Origin: JAAYAY01 sp964563135
GTDB taxonomy: Bacteria > Planctomycetota > Planctomycetia > Pirellulales > Thermoguttaceae
Length of the DNA stretch: 64,000 bases
Assembly: GCA_964563135.1 (NCBI GenBank)
Contig: CAZLWV010000019.1
Span: forward strand, 1 to 64,000
Reading direction: 5' to 3'
Shown: positions 54,942-64,000 of the stretch, in pieces
Position numbering within the stretch: the stretch's first letter is position 1
Layout: each line of letters starts with the position of its first letter
The notes under the pieces: model-generated
Database searches by the model: none
What the model was told of the DNA's origin: nothing
Seen by the model: the letters and a program-made list of their open reading frames with translations, nothing else
Made by a program: the position numbers and the translations under genes

Positions 54942-55445
54942 TTATAGATCGTAGAGCGTCTCGTCAACTTCCGGCCGTTTCAGCCTCCTGGAGAGCTGCC
55001 GCAGGCTGCGGCCGCTTTCGCCGAACTCCGGCTCCATCTCCAGCAGGTCTCCCATCTCCTCCTCGACTTTGTCAGGGTCTTCGCCGGCCTCCATACGGCG
55101 GATGGCCTCCTCCATGCCCGCTCCCAGATTCATGCCGGTGGCCTCGTGGAGTTTGCGCATCATCCGAGCCATCTGCCGGGGATCGTCCTCGTTCATCCCT
55201 TCTCCCTCGCGGGCCATCTCCGCCATCACCTGCTCCATTTTGGCTTCGTCAAAATCGGCTGGCAGGGCGTCGCCGCCCTCCTGCGGTTCGGCCCGCCCCT
55301 TGGAAATGGCGAATCGGGACACCTTGCGGTCCAGATTGGGGCGACCGCAGCGCGGGCAGTCGGGGCGCTTCTGCGTGTCCGGCCTCCTGGCCAGGAAGTT
55401 GAAGACCGTATGGCATTGTGAGCAGTAGAATTCGTAGATGGGCAC
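54942..55445 (-). CDS. FmdB-type zinc ribbon protein with acidic helical C-terminus
   Basis: 167 residues. N-terminal FmdB/putative regulatory zinc ribbon: PIYEFYCSQC, DCPRCG, KVSRF. The remaining about 110 residues are acidic and helical (MEQVMAEMAREGEGMNEDDP), an extension often seen in planctomycete members. The start codon is GTG at 55445, preceded by GAGGAGA; it is chosen because the ribbon domain begins at residue 2. Probably a small regulatory or metal-binding protein. Function unproven. Confidence 0.88.
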   Translation of the reverse strand: MPIYEFYCSQCHTVFNFLARRPDTQKRPDCPRCGRPNLDRKVSRFAISKGRAEPQEGGDALPADFDEAKMEQVMAEMAREGEGMNEDDPRQMARMMRKLHEATGMNLGAGMEEAIRRMEAGEDPDKVEEEMGDLLEMEPEFGESGRSLRQLSRRLKRPEVDETLYDL

Positions 55446-55592
55446 GGCGTATCTCCTCAAAATCGGTTGGCATCTACCTATAAACGGTGACCGCCGGTCA
55501 AGTCAACGCCGACTTTGACGGCCCCGTCGAATTGTCGAATCCGGCAAGAACCGGGCGTCGACAGGAGTCTGCCTTCCGGCGCGGGTTTCTCC

Positions 55593-55678
55593 AGTGCTTT
55601 GTCACCGCTTGAGTTTGGGATCCGTGGCGTAGAATCATGCGACAATCGCCGAGTCGTTCCGCAGTCTCGATCCCAGTT
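55593..55678. repeat. 86-bp dispersed intergenic repeat, copy B
   Basis: The same element as 27731-27816 with 8 mismatches in 86 bases and no gaps. The terminal TGGGATC/GATCCCA arms and inner arms are conserved. It lies 23 bases downstream of the stop of the leftward oxidoreductase gene and upstream of the FmdB-like gene, the same arrangement as copy A. Confidence 0.85.
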
Positions 55679-55683
55679 CTTCG

Positions 55684-55701
55684 CTGTAACCGAGCACCAG
55701 G

Positions 55702-55707
<6 letters not shown>
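55684..55707 (-). terminator. Hairpin overlapping the oxidoreductase stop codon
   Basis: Perfect 8-bp arms CTGTAACC / GGTTACAG with an 8-base loop span the TAA stop at 55702-55704. No T run follows. Together with the adjacent repeat it may end transcription or stabilise the mRNA 3' end. Confidence 0.35.
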
Positions 55708-57207
<1,500 letters not shown>

Positions 57208-57465
57208 TGCAGGCTCCTTGTCCGTGGTGGAACTGGTGGAGAGTCCATGAGACACTGTCGGGCGCTACGGGTAGCAGGCGCAGATCAGGCTGTGATACTG
57301 ACGGCCGTGAGTGATGCTGTCTCCGAGCCAGGGGGATGAAAGGGGATATGCGGCCGCGGTTCGGATCCGGGCGAGGGCGAAGGCGCCATCATAGCAGGTG
57401 CCAAAGGGACGATCAAACGCCTGGAGCCTTGCGCGGGTGGCCCTCGCGCATGCATGCGTTCTGTT

Positions 57466-58383
57466 TCAATGGGCAGCGCCTGCAAGTTGACGAACCAAGT
57501 TCAAGTCGACGGCCTTCTGCGCTGCAGGAAACTGACAGGGCAGTAGCTCCCACTCTTCGGTATACGACGCCGACGCTCCCGGCGCAAGCGTTTCCCGCGG
57601 ACCGATCGGTTCCAACTCGCACATTGCGTGCTTGTAGTACCAGATCGAGATCGTCAGTGCTGCCATTTCGCAGTACACGCGGTGCGGATAGACCGGGAAA
57701 TGTTTGAGAAACATCACATCGCTGCGCGTGAGATAAGCAAGCCAGCCGGCCATGGAATCCATGCCGAGTTTCGGGTTGGCCGGCGTGTCGAGGATCTCGA
57801 GAAAGCCCTCGCGGATGCGAATGCTGGGGTCGTCGGGCTGGAAGTTCATGACCGGGCCCGGCCCGTACATGATGTAGTTCTTCGGAAAGCGACTGTCGGG
57901 CGTCAGAGGGATCACGCAGATGCCACCCCCCACGGCGAGAGTTCGGCTCCAATGGCAACACGTCACGGGTCTGGCGGATTCATTGATGATACGTTGCTCG
58001 CACTGCAGACGCGATGAGTCAGGCGCAAGCGTGAATTCGCGCACCAGTCGCAGTCCGATTGCCGCATCAAGCATGCTCGTAAGCCGGGCTCTTCCGTCGC
58101 CGGCGATCTCTGCGGTCCAGTCTCCCAGCCAAAGATCCGGATGCCGTCGTATTACCCTTTCCGGGCCGACGTCAAAGCGGCCGGCGCAGGGGTCAACATC
58201 CGCCACTCCGGGCTCGTGCCGCCACCCCTGCTGCGCCGGATCGAGGTACAACACGTTGCTGCCGTTGAGGGAATACTCCAACATGCGCCCGCCAGCTTTC
58301 GGACAGAGCACCACGCGAGTTGCCGCGTTTTCGAGCAGTACGCAATCGGTGTACCCGAAGTACGAAATCAGTTCCGTCTTCAT
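57466..58383 (-). CDS. Galactose-mutarotase-like/DUF4380-like protein
   Basis: 305 residues with no signal peptide. A beta-sandwich of the galactose-mutarotase-like superfamily is suggested by LLENAATRVVLCPKAGGRMLEYSL at the N-terminus, CEQRIINESARPVTCCHWSRTL and the late MCELEPIGPRETLAPGASASYTEEWELL, which resembles DUF4380/aldose-1-epimerase-like proteins. Such proteins bind or epimerise sugars. I cannot point to the catalytic His/Glu with confidence. It lies between the GH-A glycosidase and the oxidoreductase, all leftward. Confidence 0.65.
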   Translation of the reverse strand: MKTELISYFGYTDCVLLENAATRVVLCPKAGGRMLEYSLNGSNVLYLDPAQQGWRHEPGVADVDPCAGRFDVGPERVIRRHPDLWLGDWTAEIAGDGRARLTSMLDAAIGLRLVREFTLAPDSSRLQCEQRIINESARPVTCCHWSRTLAVGGGICVIPLTPDSRFPKNYIMYGPGPVMNFQPDDPSIRIREGFLEILDTPANPKLGMDSMAGWLAYLTRSDVMFLKHFPVYPHRVYCEMAALTISIWYYKHAMCELEPIGPRETLAPGASASYTEEWELLPCQFPAAQKAVDLNLVRQLAGAAH

Positions 58384-58703
58384 TGTTGCCGCCGTTTCTC
58401 CGGTTGCCTGGGGTCCTTCTTCCGACTGTTCGACAGCCCATTCGCCGCGGCTGCACTGTGCAGGAAGAACTCCGCGATGCCCAGTCGGGTGTACGGGTGG
58501 TGACGATTTGCCTGCCGGACCGGCTCGAGGCCGTCACAATAGCCGGCCAGCACGATGACGACCGCGGCCACCGGCTCGGGGGAGGCGGTCAACGACGGCC
58601 TCGAGCCGGCCAAGCGGAGCGCCCTGTCTGGTGCCGGCCGACGGGACATCCATGCCCCGACAGAGCATCATGCAGCGATGTTGTTGTCGTGGAAACCGCC
58701 GGT
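58384..58703. other. Intergenic region with 16-bp inverted repeat
   Basis: 320 bases. It has a perfect 16-bp inverted repeat: CCGGCTCGAGGCCGTC at 58520-58535 and its complement at 58594-58609, with a 58-base spacer. A minus-strand frame of 89 codons (58649-58380) ends by overlapping the next start (ATGA) and contains HHPYTRLGIAEFFLHSA. It has no recognised domain and may be a gene remnant. No gene is called. Confidence 0.4.
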
Positions 58704-60137
58704 TCACGGAGATGCCTCCTTGCGCAGCTCGACCTGGGCTCGTTCGACGAGCATCATCGGGCTGTCCCAGACGGGCAACTGAGTCCACGTGGTGCTCGTG
58801 CCGCTACTCTTCCACGCGGATGGATCGAGTTCAAAGACCTTCCCGGTGATCATTTCCACGTACACCGGGTCCTGGAACGTGATATTCCTGACGGTGACAT
58901 CGACTTTGTCCCAGGCCAGTTCATCATTTGGGATCTCGTCGCTGTACCACAACAGCACGACCGGCGTCTGTGCCTTCTGGAAACCGGCGACCGTCAGCGT
59001 GCGAGGGGAATCCGAGTCATACTCCAGGATGCCGACGGGCTTCACGGCGGCATCGAAGAAACTCATCATGTGCTGGACAGCATAATAGGTGGGCCGCTTG
59101 TAGATGAACTCGTGCAGGAGGCTTGAGCGGATCAGGCCGAACGACTGCAGCATGTTCGGATACTTGAGGTCGATGATGGTAAAAACGCTGGACCGGATAC
59201 TGCGGACCCGATCACCGGCCATGCGACGCAGATTCCATTTGGCCTGGCTGTACTCGGTCCACGGATATTGCGCCAGCGCATGCGTCCATTCCAGGATCGA
59301 TGGGCAGCCGACCTCGCCTTGATAAACCTTGTACTTCTGGCTGTACTCAGCCAGTTGCTGTTTCATGGTCTCGACCGACGCATAGGTCGTGTCGGGATTC
59401 TGCGTGTAGGGGTGGTAGACCCAGTAGTCGACCAGGTCCAGCTTGTTTGCGGTCTTGAGCGCCTCCAGCACGACGGTGCGATCTTTGTCGGTGATCGCGG
59501 TGACGAGGATGACGGCATCCGGCTGAGTCTTCTTGATGAGTTCGGCGGTGGCCAGCACCATGACCGCGTAGTCTTCCCCCTGGCCAAACGGCTCGTTCCA
59601 GATTTCCCACTCTTTGACCACGTTCTTGTATCGCGCCACGGTGGCCTCGACATACTTGAGCCAGGCGGCCATCGCCTCTTCCGAGCGCACGACGGGCGCC
59701 AGCGACGATCCGAGTTGAATCGTGGACCTGTAGATCGGGTTGCCGTAACACAGACACATCCAGGGCTGCACACCCTGTTCGTCGAGGCCGTAGACGCACT
59801 CATCCAGCCAGGCAAAATCGTAGACGCCCTTTTCCTTCTCGCACTTGGCCCAGCCGCTTTGCAGCCGCCCGTACTTGGCTCCCAGTTCGCCTACGTAGTC
59901 CTTGTAGACGCTGAATCTGGCCTGGTCACGGTCGAGCGTTTCGCAGCCGACCGACCAGTCGGAGGACTGGATATCCTTTGCATGCCGCGTGGCGATCCAG
60001 CCGATCGGTTTCAGTTCAGGCCCGGATGCCTTGAACCTGTCCCAGGTGATGCTGCGGTACTTTCTACCTTGTTCCGCTCCCACGGCGAGGGAACAGATCG
60101 ACAGCCCGATCAGCACGCCCAACGTCAGCGTTTTCAT
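58704..60137 (-). CDS. Secreted clan GH-A glycoside hydrolase, paralogue of the left-hand enzyme
   Basis: 477 residues. Signal peptide 1-20. TIM barrel with acid/base Glu182 (WNEP) and nucleophile Glu275 (YQGEVGC). Landmarks shared with the protein at 5243-6709: SVGCETLDRD, YDFAWLD, YGNPIY, SVFTIIDL. The C-terminal 120 residues form a beta-rich accessory domain. The ATG at 60137 follows GGAG. Its first 74 bases overlap the 3' end of the upstream GH106-like gene. Substrate unknown. Confidence 0.83.
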   Translation of the reverse strand: MKTLTLGVLIGLSICSLAVGAEQGRKYRSITWDRFKASGPELKPIGWIATRHAKDIQSSDWSVGCETLDRDQARFSVYKDYVGELGAKYGRLQSGWAKCEKEKGVYDFAWLDECVYGLDEQGVQPWMCLCYGNPIYRSTIQLGSSLAPVVRSEEAMAAWLKYVEATVARYKNVVKEWEIWNEPFGQGEDYAVMVLATAELIKKTQPDAVILVTAITDKDRTVVLEALKTANKLDLVDYWVYHPYTQNPDTTYASVETMKQQLAEYSQKYKVYQGEVGCPSILEWTHALAQYPWTEYSQAKWNLRRMAGDRVRSIRSSVFTIIDLKYPNMLQSFGLIRSSLLHEFIYKRPTYYAVQHMMSFFDAAVKPVGILEYDSDSPRTLTVAGFQKAQTPVVLLWYSDEIPNDELAWDKVDVTVRNITFQDPVYVEMITGKVFELDPSAWKSSGTSTTWTQLPVWDSPMMLVERAQVELRKEASP

Positions 60138-62643
60138 GTTTGTCTCCACCTTTGCTACCTTGTGTTGACGACGTGAATGCCGCTTGCCAATACAGCGTCC
60201 ATTCGGGAAGGGCCAGAAGCCCGATGTCAGGCCGGGGATCGGGCGGCGGCACCCAGAACTTCTTGTTCCAGGCAGCCGTGGGATTCTTCCAGTCACCGAA
60301 CATGGGGGCCACGGAAGTCCAGATCGTGATGGCAAGCTCGGCCTTCCTTCCACGGAGGCCGGCGGGTATCGTCCACTCGAAAGGTGCCCAGGCACGTTCG
60401 CCCAGAGGCTGGCCGTCGAGCATGATCGACGTGAACAGGCCGCCCGTGTCGACACGGAGCGTCATGTTGCCCGCATGCGGCGGGATCTCCACGGGCGTAG
60501 TGCAGGTCACTTGCCCGGTGAATTCGGCCAGTCCGTGTTTCCAGAGCGGTCCGGCGGCGATCGATTCCGGCAAGGCCTTGATCGTGCCGTTGTCGACCGA
60601 AAAATCGCCCACCAGCCACGCGACCGGCAGGAAGTAATTGGTGTCACTCCCGCCGGCCTCGATGGCCAGCACGTGCTCTCCCGCCTCGAGCCGCAGGGGC
60701 TCGGTCTGCCGGTAGAGTTCGTTGAGTCCCGGGCGCAACGTGTCGCAAGACCGATCTGCCGTGAGAGGGTTTCCGTCGAGCAGCACCCGGCTCGGCAGCG
60801 GATGATGCCGCAGCACCAGGCGCGCGGCTGCGAGCGGCTGGTCAAGCCTTACTCGCGCCGTGCTTTTGGAGTCGAACGCCAAACGATGCGTGTTGCGCGC
60901 GCTGAGCTTGATTCTGAAAGAACTGCCCTCGGGCAGGGGATGAATCGCAACGGGAGTCTGCGGGGGAGACGGTGCTGCTTCAAACCGGAACACGCCGCGG
61001 GCTGGCAGCTCGAATGCAGCCGGGTCGCCGTTTTGCCGCACCAGACGCAGTGTCCCGTGTTCTTGGGCCGCCAGGCCCAGCACCACAACGCTGCCGTCCT
61101 GATAGTGGCGGAGCAACACATCGTCAACGGGCGTGCCCGCTGCGGTCTCGACCCGCACGGCGGGCGGACAGATCTTGCCCGCGAACGCCGCGGCCTCCTC
61201 GGGCGATTCGAACCGGCGTCCGGATTTTTCCTCCTTCAATTCCGTTCCCGCGAAGGCGAAGATCAGCGGTTTGTCGCACTGCTCGGACTCCTCGTACAGG
61301 TCGTAGGTGAGTTGTCGGGCCGAGAAACAGCGGAGCGTGGCCAGCAATGCGGGATGCGCCGTACCCTTGGCAGCCAGCCGTGCGGCCTGGCGCTGCGGAT
61401 AGCGGATGGCAATATCGCATCGCACCGGCTTGGACGCGTAGCGTGCGGCAATGCGAGATTCATCGCCCAACAGCCGGAAGGCGGGGAACCACGGCTGCAT
61501 GCGCGTCATGGGATTGAAGTAGCCGGATTTTTCCACGTTCCCTCGGGCGTCGATGGGAGCGATGGCCAGCACGTAATGATCGAGCTTGTGCATGGCGCAG
61601 AGCCAGATCATCTGGCGATACGTCGCGTGCCGCAGATCGCTCGGCCCCAGCGCGAACAGTTCGACCAGCCCGCCATTGCCGCAGCGTCCGACGGCGTGTT
61701 GTGCCACGGCCAGGGTGAGCCATTCGATGTCTGCGGGATCGTAGCGGGTTCCGATCTCATCCATGCCTGGCAGCGTGAGCCCCTTCAACGCATGCAAGGG
61801 ATTGCCGTTGTAGCGGGTCGAATCGGAGGTGTTGTTCTCGGCGATCATGTGCCCGGTCGACAGCAGGCCCACACGGTCGCACCATGCCCGGATGGGATCG
61901 AAATAGGCTTTGCGGAACCGATTTCCGAGCAATCCATAGTAGTCGGCCCACACCTGGTCCTGGGTGTTGTCCATCAGGTACGCCTGCACGTCCGCTCGCA
62001 ACTGGCGCCCGGTCGCCGCCTTGTACTCCGCTTCCGCGCCGTCGAAGTAGCGAAAGAGCAACGCCGGTTGGCGGTCGAGTTTCACGGGCGTCGGATGGGA
62101 CGGCTCGTCCGTGAACATGCCCGCGACGGTCGTGCCCAGATAGGGGCCAAGGCGTTGTTCATACTTCATGTGTGTCAGCTCGATGAACCGCTGCATGGCC
62201 GGGAAGCTGTAGTTATCGACCCAGCCGGGCGAAGGAACGACCTTCCAGTCGCACGTGCCGTCGGCGTTTTTGTAGACCGCGTACTGGCGGGATTCGAAAT
62301 CGGGATTCTCCGCCGGTACTCGGCCCTTGCACGATCCGCTCGGCCAGTTGTATTCGTCGTACAGCCAGATCTTCATGTCCAGCCGCCTGGCGTGTTTGCA
62401 GAACCACTCGCACATCTGCAGCCACTCGTCGCCCATGTACTCATATTCCAGGCCGCTCCGCGGGTAGATCAGGTACTGGTCGATTCCGACGGCCTTATAC
62501 GCTTCCAGTGTCTCCCTGACCGTCTGTTCGTCGGGCATTCCAGTGATGGCACCCATGGGGATCAGCGGGCAGCGGGATTCCGCCGCCGTGGCGCTGAGAG
62601 TGCATGCCACCAGCAAGACAAGCAGCAGGTTTGTCGCCTTCAT
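60064..62643 (-). CDS. Secreted glycoside hydrolase, GH106-like (alpha-L-rhamnosidase-like)
   Basis: 859 residues. Signal peptide about 1-21. N-terminal TIM-barrel-like domain with IWLYDEYNWPSG (92-103) and MFTDEPS (Glu180), motifs typical of GH106-like and related unassigned glycosidases. Later beta-rich domains (about 560-830) include a galactose-binding-like jelly roll (GLFTSIMLDGQPLGERAW). AAAGGAT precedes the ATG. The last about 25 residues read through the ribosome binding site and signal peptide of the next gene in another frame, a long overlap, so the natural C-terminus is probably near WTLYWQAAF plus an unusual tail. GH family not certain. Confidence 0.75.
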   Translation of the reverse strand: MKATNLLLVLLVACTLSATAAESRCPLIPMGAITGMPDEQTVRETLEAYKAVGIDQYLIYPRSGLEYEYMGDEWLQMCEWFCKHARRLDMKIWLYDEYNWPSGSCKGRVPAENPDFESRQYAVYKNADGTCDWKVVPSPGWVDNYSFPAMQRFIELTHMKYEQRLGPYLGTTVAGMFTDEPSHPTPVKLDRQPALLFRYFDGAEAEYKAATGRQLRADVQAYLMDNTQDQVWADYYGLLGNRFRKAYFDPIRAWCDRVGLLSTGHMIAENNTSDSTRYNGNPLHALKGLTLPGMDEIGTRYDPADIEWLTLAVAQHAVGRCGNGGLVELFALGPSDLRHATYRQMIWLCAMHKLDHYVLAIAPIDARGNVEKSGYFNPMTRMQPWFPAFRLLGDESRIAARYASKPVRCDIAIRYPQRQAARLAAKGTAHPALLATLRCFSARQLTYDLYEESEQCDKPLIFAFAGTELKEEKSGRRFESPEEAAAFAGKICPPAVRVETAAGTPVDDVLLRHYQDGSVVVLGLAAQEHGTLRLVRQNGDPAAFELPARGVFRFEAAPSPPQTPVAIHPLPEGSSFRIKLSARNTHRLAFDSKSTARVRLDQPLAAARLVLRHHPLPSRVLLDGNPLTADRSCDTLRPGLNELYRQTEPLRLEAGEHVLAIEAGGSDTNYFLPVAWLVGDFSVDNGTIKALPESIAAGPLWKHGLAEFTGQVTCTTPVEIPPHAGNMTLRVDTGGLFTSIMLDGQPLGERAWAPFEWTIPAGLRGRKAELAITIWTSVAPMFGDWKNPTAAWNKKFWVPPPDPRPDIGLLALPEWTLYWQAAFTSSTQGSKGGDKHENADVGRADRAVDLFPRRGSGTR

Positions 62644-62644
62644 G

Positions 62645-62999
62645 TCGATTTATCCTTTCGCGGAGATCGTTGCAGGCCGCGGAGCCCCGGTACGCACCGC
62701 TGAGCCGTTGTGCGGCGCAGGCCGTTTCGGCGGTCATCTGAGCGTGCTGCCGGCGCCACCGATCCCGCGTCGCAGACCGCCAGCACCTGGGCCTCCGGAT
62801 ACCCGACGAACCGTGACAGGTGGTGCCGCTGGTCCATGAACCCGAGGCCGATGAACCCGAGTGTGATGCGGTTGCCCGGGGCCACATGCCGCTGGCGTTC
62901 CAGCGCGGCCGCGGGAATACTGCAAGACGCCAGCGCCAGCGCGGCTGCGTCTTTCAGAAACCCACGGCGATTGGCGCCGCGCCGGTCGACTCGTGGCAT
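62645..62999 (-). pseudogene. Truncated and frameshifted Gfo/Idh/MocA oxidoreductase
   Basis: It begins as a normal Tat-exported oxidoreductase: RRGFLKD (residues 11-17), Rossmann start ITLGFIGLGFM, VLAVCDA. At VCDA a one-base insertion (GCGGGATCGG where GCGGATCGG is expected) shifts the frame. The true continuation is readable in the next frame as WRRQHAQMTAETA, QRLSGAYRGSAACNDLRE, a sequence typical of this family just before the EKP region. The gene then ends at the start of the GH106-like gene, so about 300 residues, including EKP, are missing. Tat signal and ribosome binding site (AAGGAT) are intact, so a short product could still be made, but it cannot be a working enzyme. Confidence 0.85.
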
Positions 63000-63064
63000 G
63001 GATCATCCTTTCGAGGCGGGGGCAGCAAGCGGTTACTACTCCGAGCAGCGGCCGACCTGTCCCA

Positions 63065-64000
63065 TTACTGGCGATAGACCAGGACCGCAAGAGCATCTCG
63101 CTTCAGAGTGACGCTTTTGCCGCCATCCGGATCGTCCTTGACCGTTCCTTCGCCGAGCAATTCGAATCCGCGGAACGTCTTGCCCTTCACATGGATGCGT
63201 GTGGTGACCGACGGCGCGGTGCTCTGGGTCACGACAATCGCCATGTCGTCTTGATACTGGAACGCGCGGGCCAACATCGCCCGATTGGCATTTTCGAACC
63301 CCAACGTGTCGCGATAGGTACCCAGCAGAAGAAACTCCGGGTATTTGGAGCGGATCTTGTTGATCTCCGTCAGCCGCCTCTTGAAGTTCGGGGCCTTGTC
63401 GATCAGATCGCGGCAGCGATAGATCTCAACATTGTTTCGCAGTCCTTTCAGCAGAGTGTGATTGACGCGCCGGAAGGCGTCGCTATCGTCTCGCATCGTT
63501 CGATCGGTCAGGACGACTTCCGGAAAGGTGAATCGTGCCCAATCGACGAAATCGTTCGGGCCGGTTGCGCCGCTGATCGCGTGGATGTAGTCGGCATGCT
63601 GCGCGACCACATCCGTCAGATGTTCCGTTCCGAGCGCGATGTCCGGCTTTCCTTTGGTGTCGAGATAGTCATGAATGGACTTCAACGCTTCGGCTTTGTC
63701 GGCGATCAGGCACAGATTCGGGATGGCGAATTCGCCGGAGACATCCCAATTGGTGCTTGATTCGGCGTATCCGAGCTGATCGTAGAAGAGGCTGTCGGCT
63801 CCCATCTCCAAGCCGCGGTCGGCCATTTTCAGGAGCATGCTCTTCCAGGCGGGATGGCGCAGATCGGCGGTGACGAAAGTCCGCGCGTTCAGCAGGCCGG
63901 TGAAGGACCCGTGCGCCGGGAAACGATACTGCTCAAGATGTTCCCCGCCGGTGTTGTCTCGATAGCAGGCTCTGGAGCCTTCTCCAGTCCTGTAGAACGG
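63065..64000 (-). CDS. Probable TIM-barrel glycosidase-like protein, 5' end beyond window
   Basis: 311 C-terminal residues are visible and the frame is open to the right edge. A barrel-like helix-strand pattern is seen (FVTADLRHPAWKSM, RGLEMGADSLFYDQLG), followed by a region with DFVDWARFTFPEV and a final beta-sandwich (TTRIHVKGKTFRGFELLGE...). It resembles uncharacterised planctomycete glycosidase-like proteins of the DUF6259 type, a low-certainty match by eye. It is upstream of the broken oxidoreductase on the same strand, so it is part of the same glycan locus. Confidence 0.6.
   Translation of the reverse strand, partial: PFYRTGEGSRACYRDNTGGEHLEQYRFPAHGSFTGLLNARTFVTADLRHPAWKSMLLKMADRGLEMGADSLFYDQLGYAESSTNWDVSGEFAIPNLCLIADKAEALKSIHDYLDTKGKPDIALGTEHLTDVVAQHADYIHAISGATGPNDFVDWARFTFPEVVLTDRTMRDDSDAFRRVNHTLLKGLRNNVEIYRCRDLIDKAPNFKRRLTEINKIRSKYPEFLLLGTYRDTLGFENANRAMLARAFQYQDDMAIVVTQSTAPSVTTRIHVKGKTFRGFELLGEGTVKDDPDGGKSVTLKRDALAVLVYRQ

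Noticed and set aside
58380..58649. 89-codon minus-strand frame with HHPYTRLGIAEFFL and ATGA overlap with the next gene
   Set aside because: No domain recognised, weak start, overlaps the inverted repeat; left as a possible remnant rather than called.

Overview
The window looks like a chromosomal piece of a planctomycete, probably of the Pirellulales type. The evidence is high G+C, several secreted Gfo/Idh/MocA oxidoreductases with Tat signals, a sulfatase, very large PQQ-type beta-propeller proteins, a MoxR/DUF58/Bat cluster, a zinc-ribbon fused to ExbD, and a serine/threonine kinase with the N-terminal helical module common in that phylum. This is inferred from gene content, since there is no rRNA here. 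I saw no prophage, insertion sequence, CRISPR array or replication origin. 43 protein-coding loci are called: two are cut by the window edges and one is a pseudogene.

Layout. (1) 1-9221 is a carbohydrate locus. A Tat-exported oxidoreductase and a sugar isomerase/epimerase run leftward, away from a XylR-type AraC regulator. A second oxidoreductase, a clan GH-A glycosidase and a six-hairpin glycosidase run rightward. (2) 9303-33863 is one leftward block. A giant propeller protein and an alpha/alpha-toroid protein come first, then an eleven-gene tightly coupled run: moxR, DUF58, batA-like, a vWA protein, a DUF4175-like protein, a coiled-coil protein, a helical-repeat protein, an NPCBM protein and three HtrA-like proteins. 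Only the first HtrA keeps its catalytic triad. (3) 34476-37860 holds housekeeping genes: HU, Maf, an RluA-type pseudouridine synthase and a Ser/Thr kinase. (4) 37910-48426 is a leftward gene set: a single-pass membrane protein, ExbB, two ExbD proteins, a membrane-anchored TPR/propeller protein, an OppA-like binding protein with a helical N-terminal half, and an unknown secreted protein. (5) A tRNA-Phe follows with a near-consensus promoter and an intrinsic terminator. (6) 49738-55445 carries a small hypothetical protein, a sulfatase, an SGNH hydrolase, gamma-glutamyltransferase and an FmdB-like zinc ribbon protein. (7) 55702-64000 is a second leftward carbohydrate locus: an oxidoreductase, a mutarotase-like protein, a GH-A glycosidase paralogous to the left-hand one, a GH106-like protein, a frameshifted oxidoreductase remnant and the end of another probable glycosidase.

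How the parts may work together (inference). The two glycan loci probably deliver and chemically modify plant or algal sugars, with secreted glycosidases feeding periplasmic NAD-dependent oxidoreductases. The MoxR/Bat block resembles a chaperone-plus-von-Willebrand envelope complex, here coupled to one active and two apparently dead HtrA proteins. The ExbB/ExbD block looks like a proton-motive-force-driven envelope machine whose partner is a propeller/solute-binding pair rather than a TonB receptor. These two blocks are the best candidates for undescribed systems.

Limits. All calls come from reading translations and motifs by eye. Family names are homology judgements without a database search. 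Domain boundaries are approximate.
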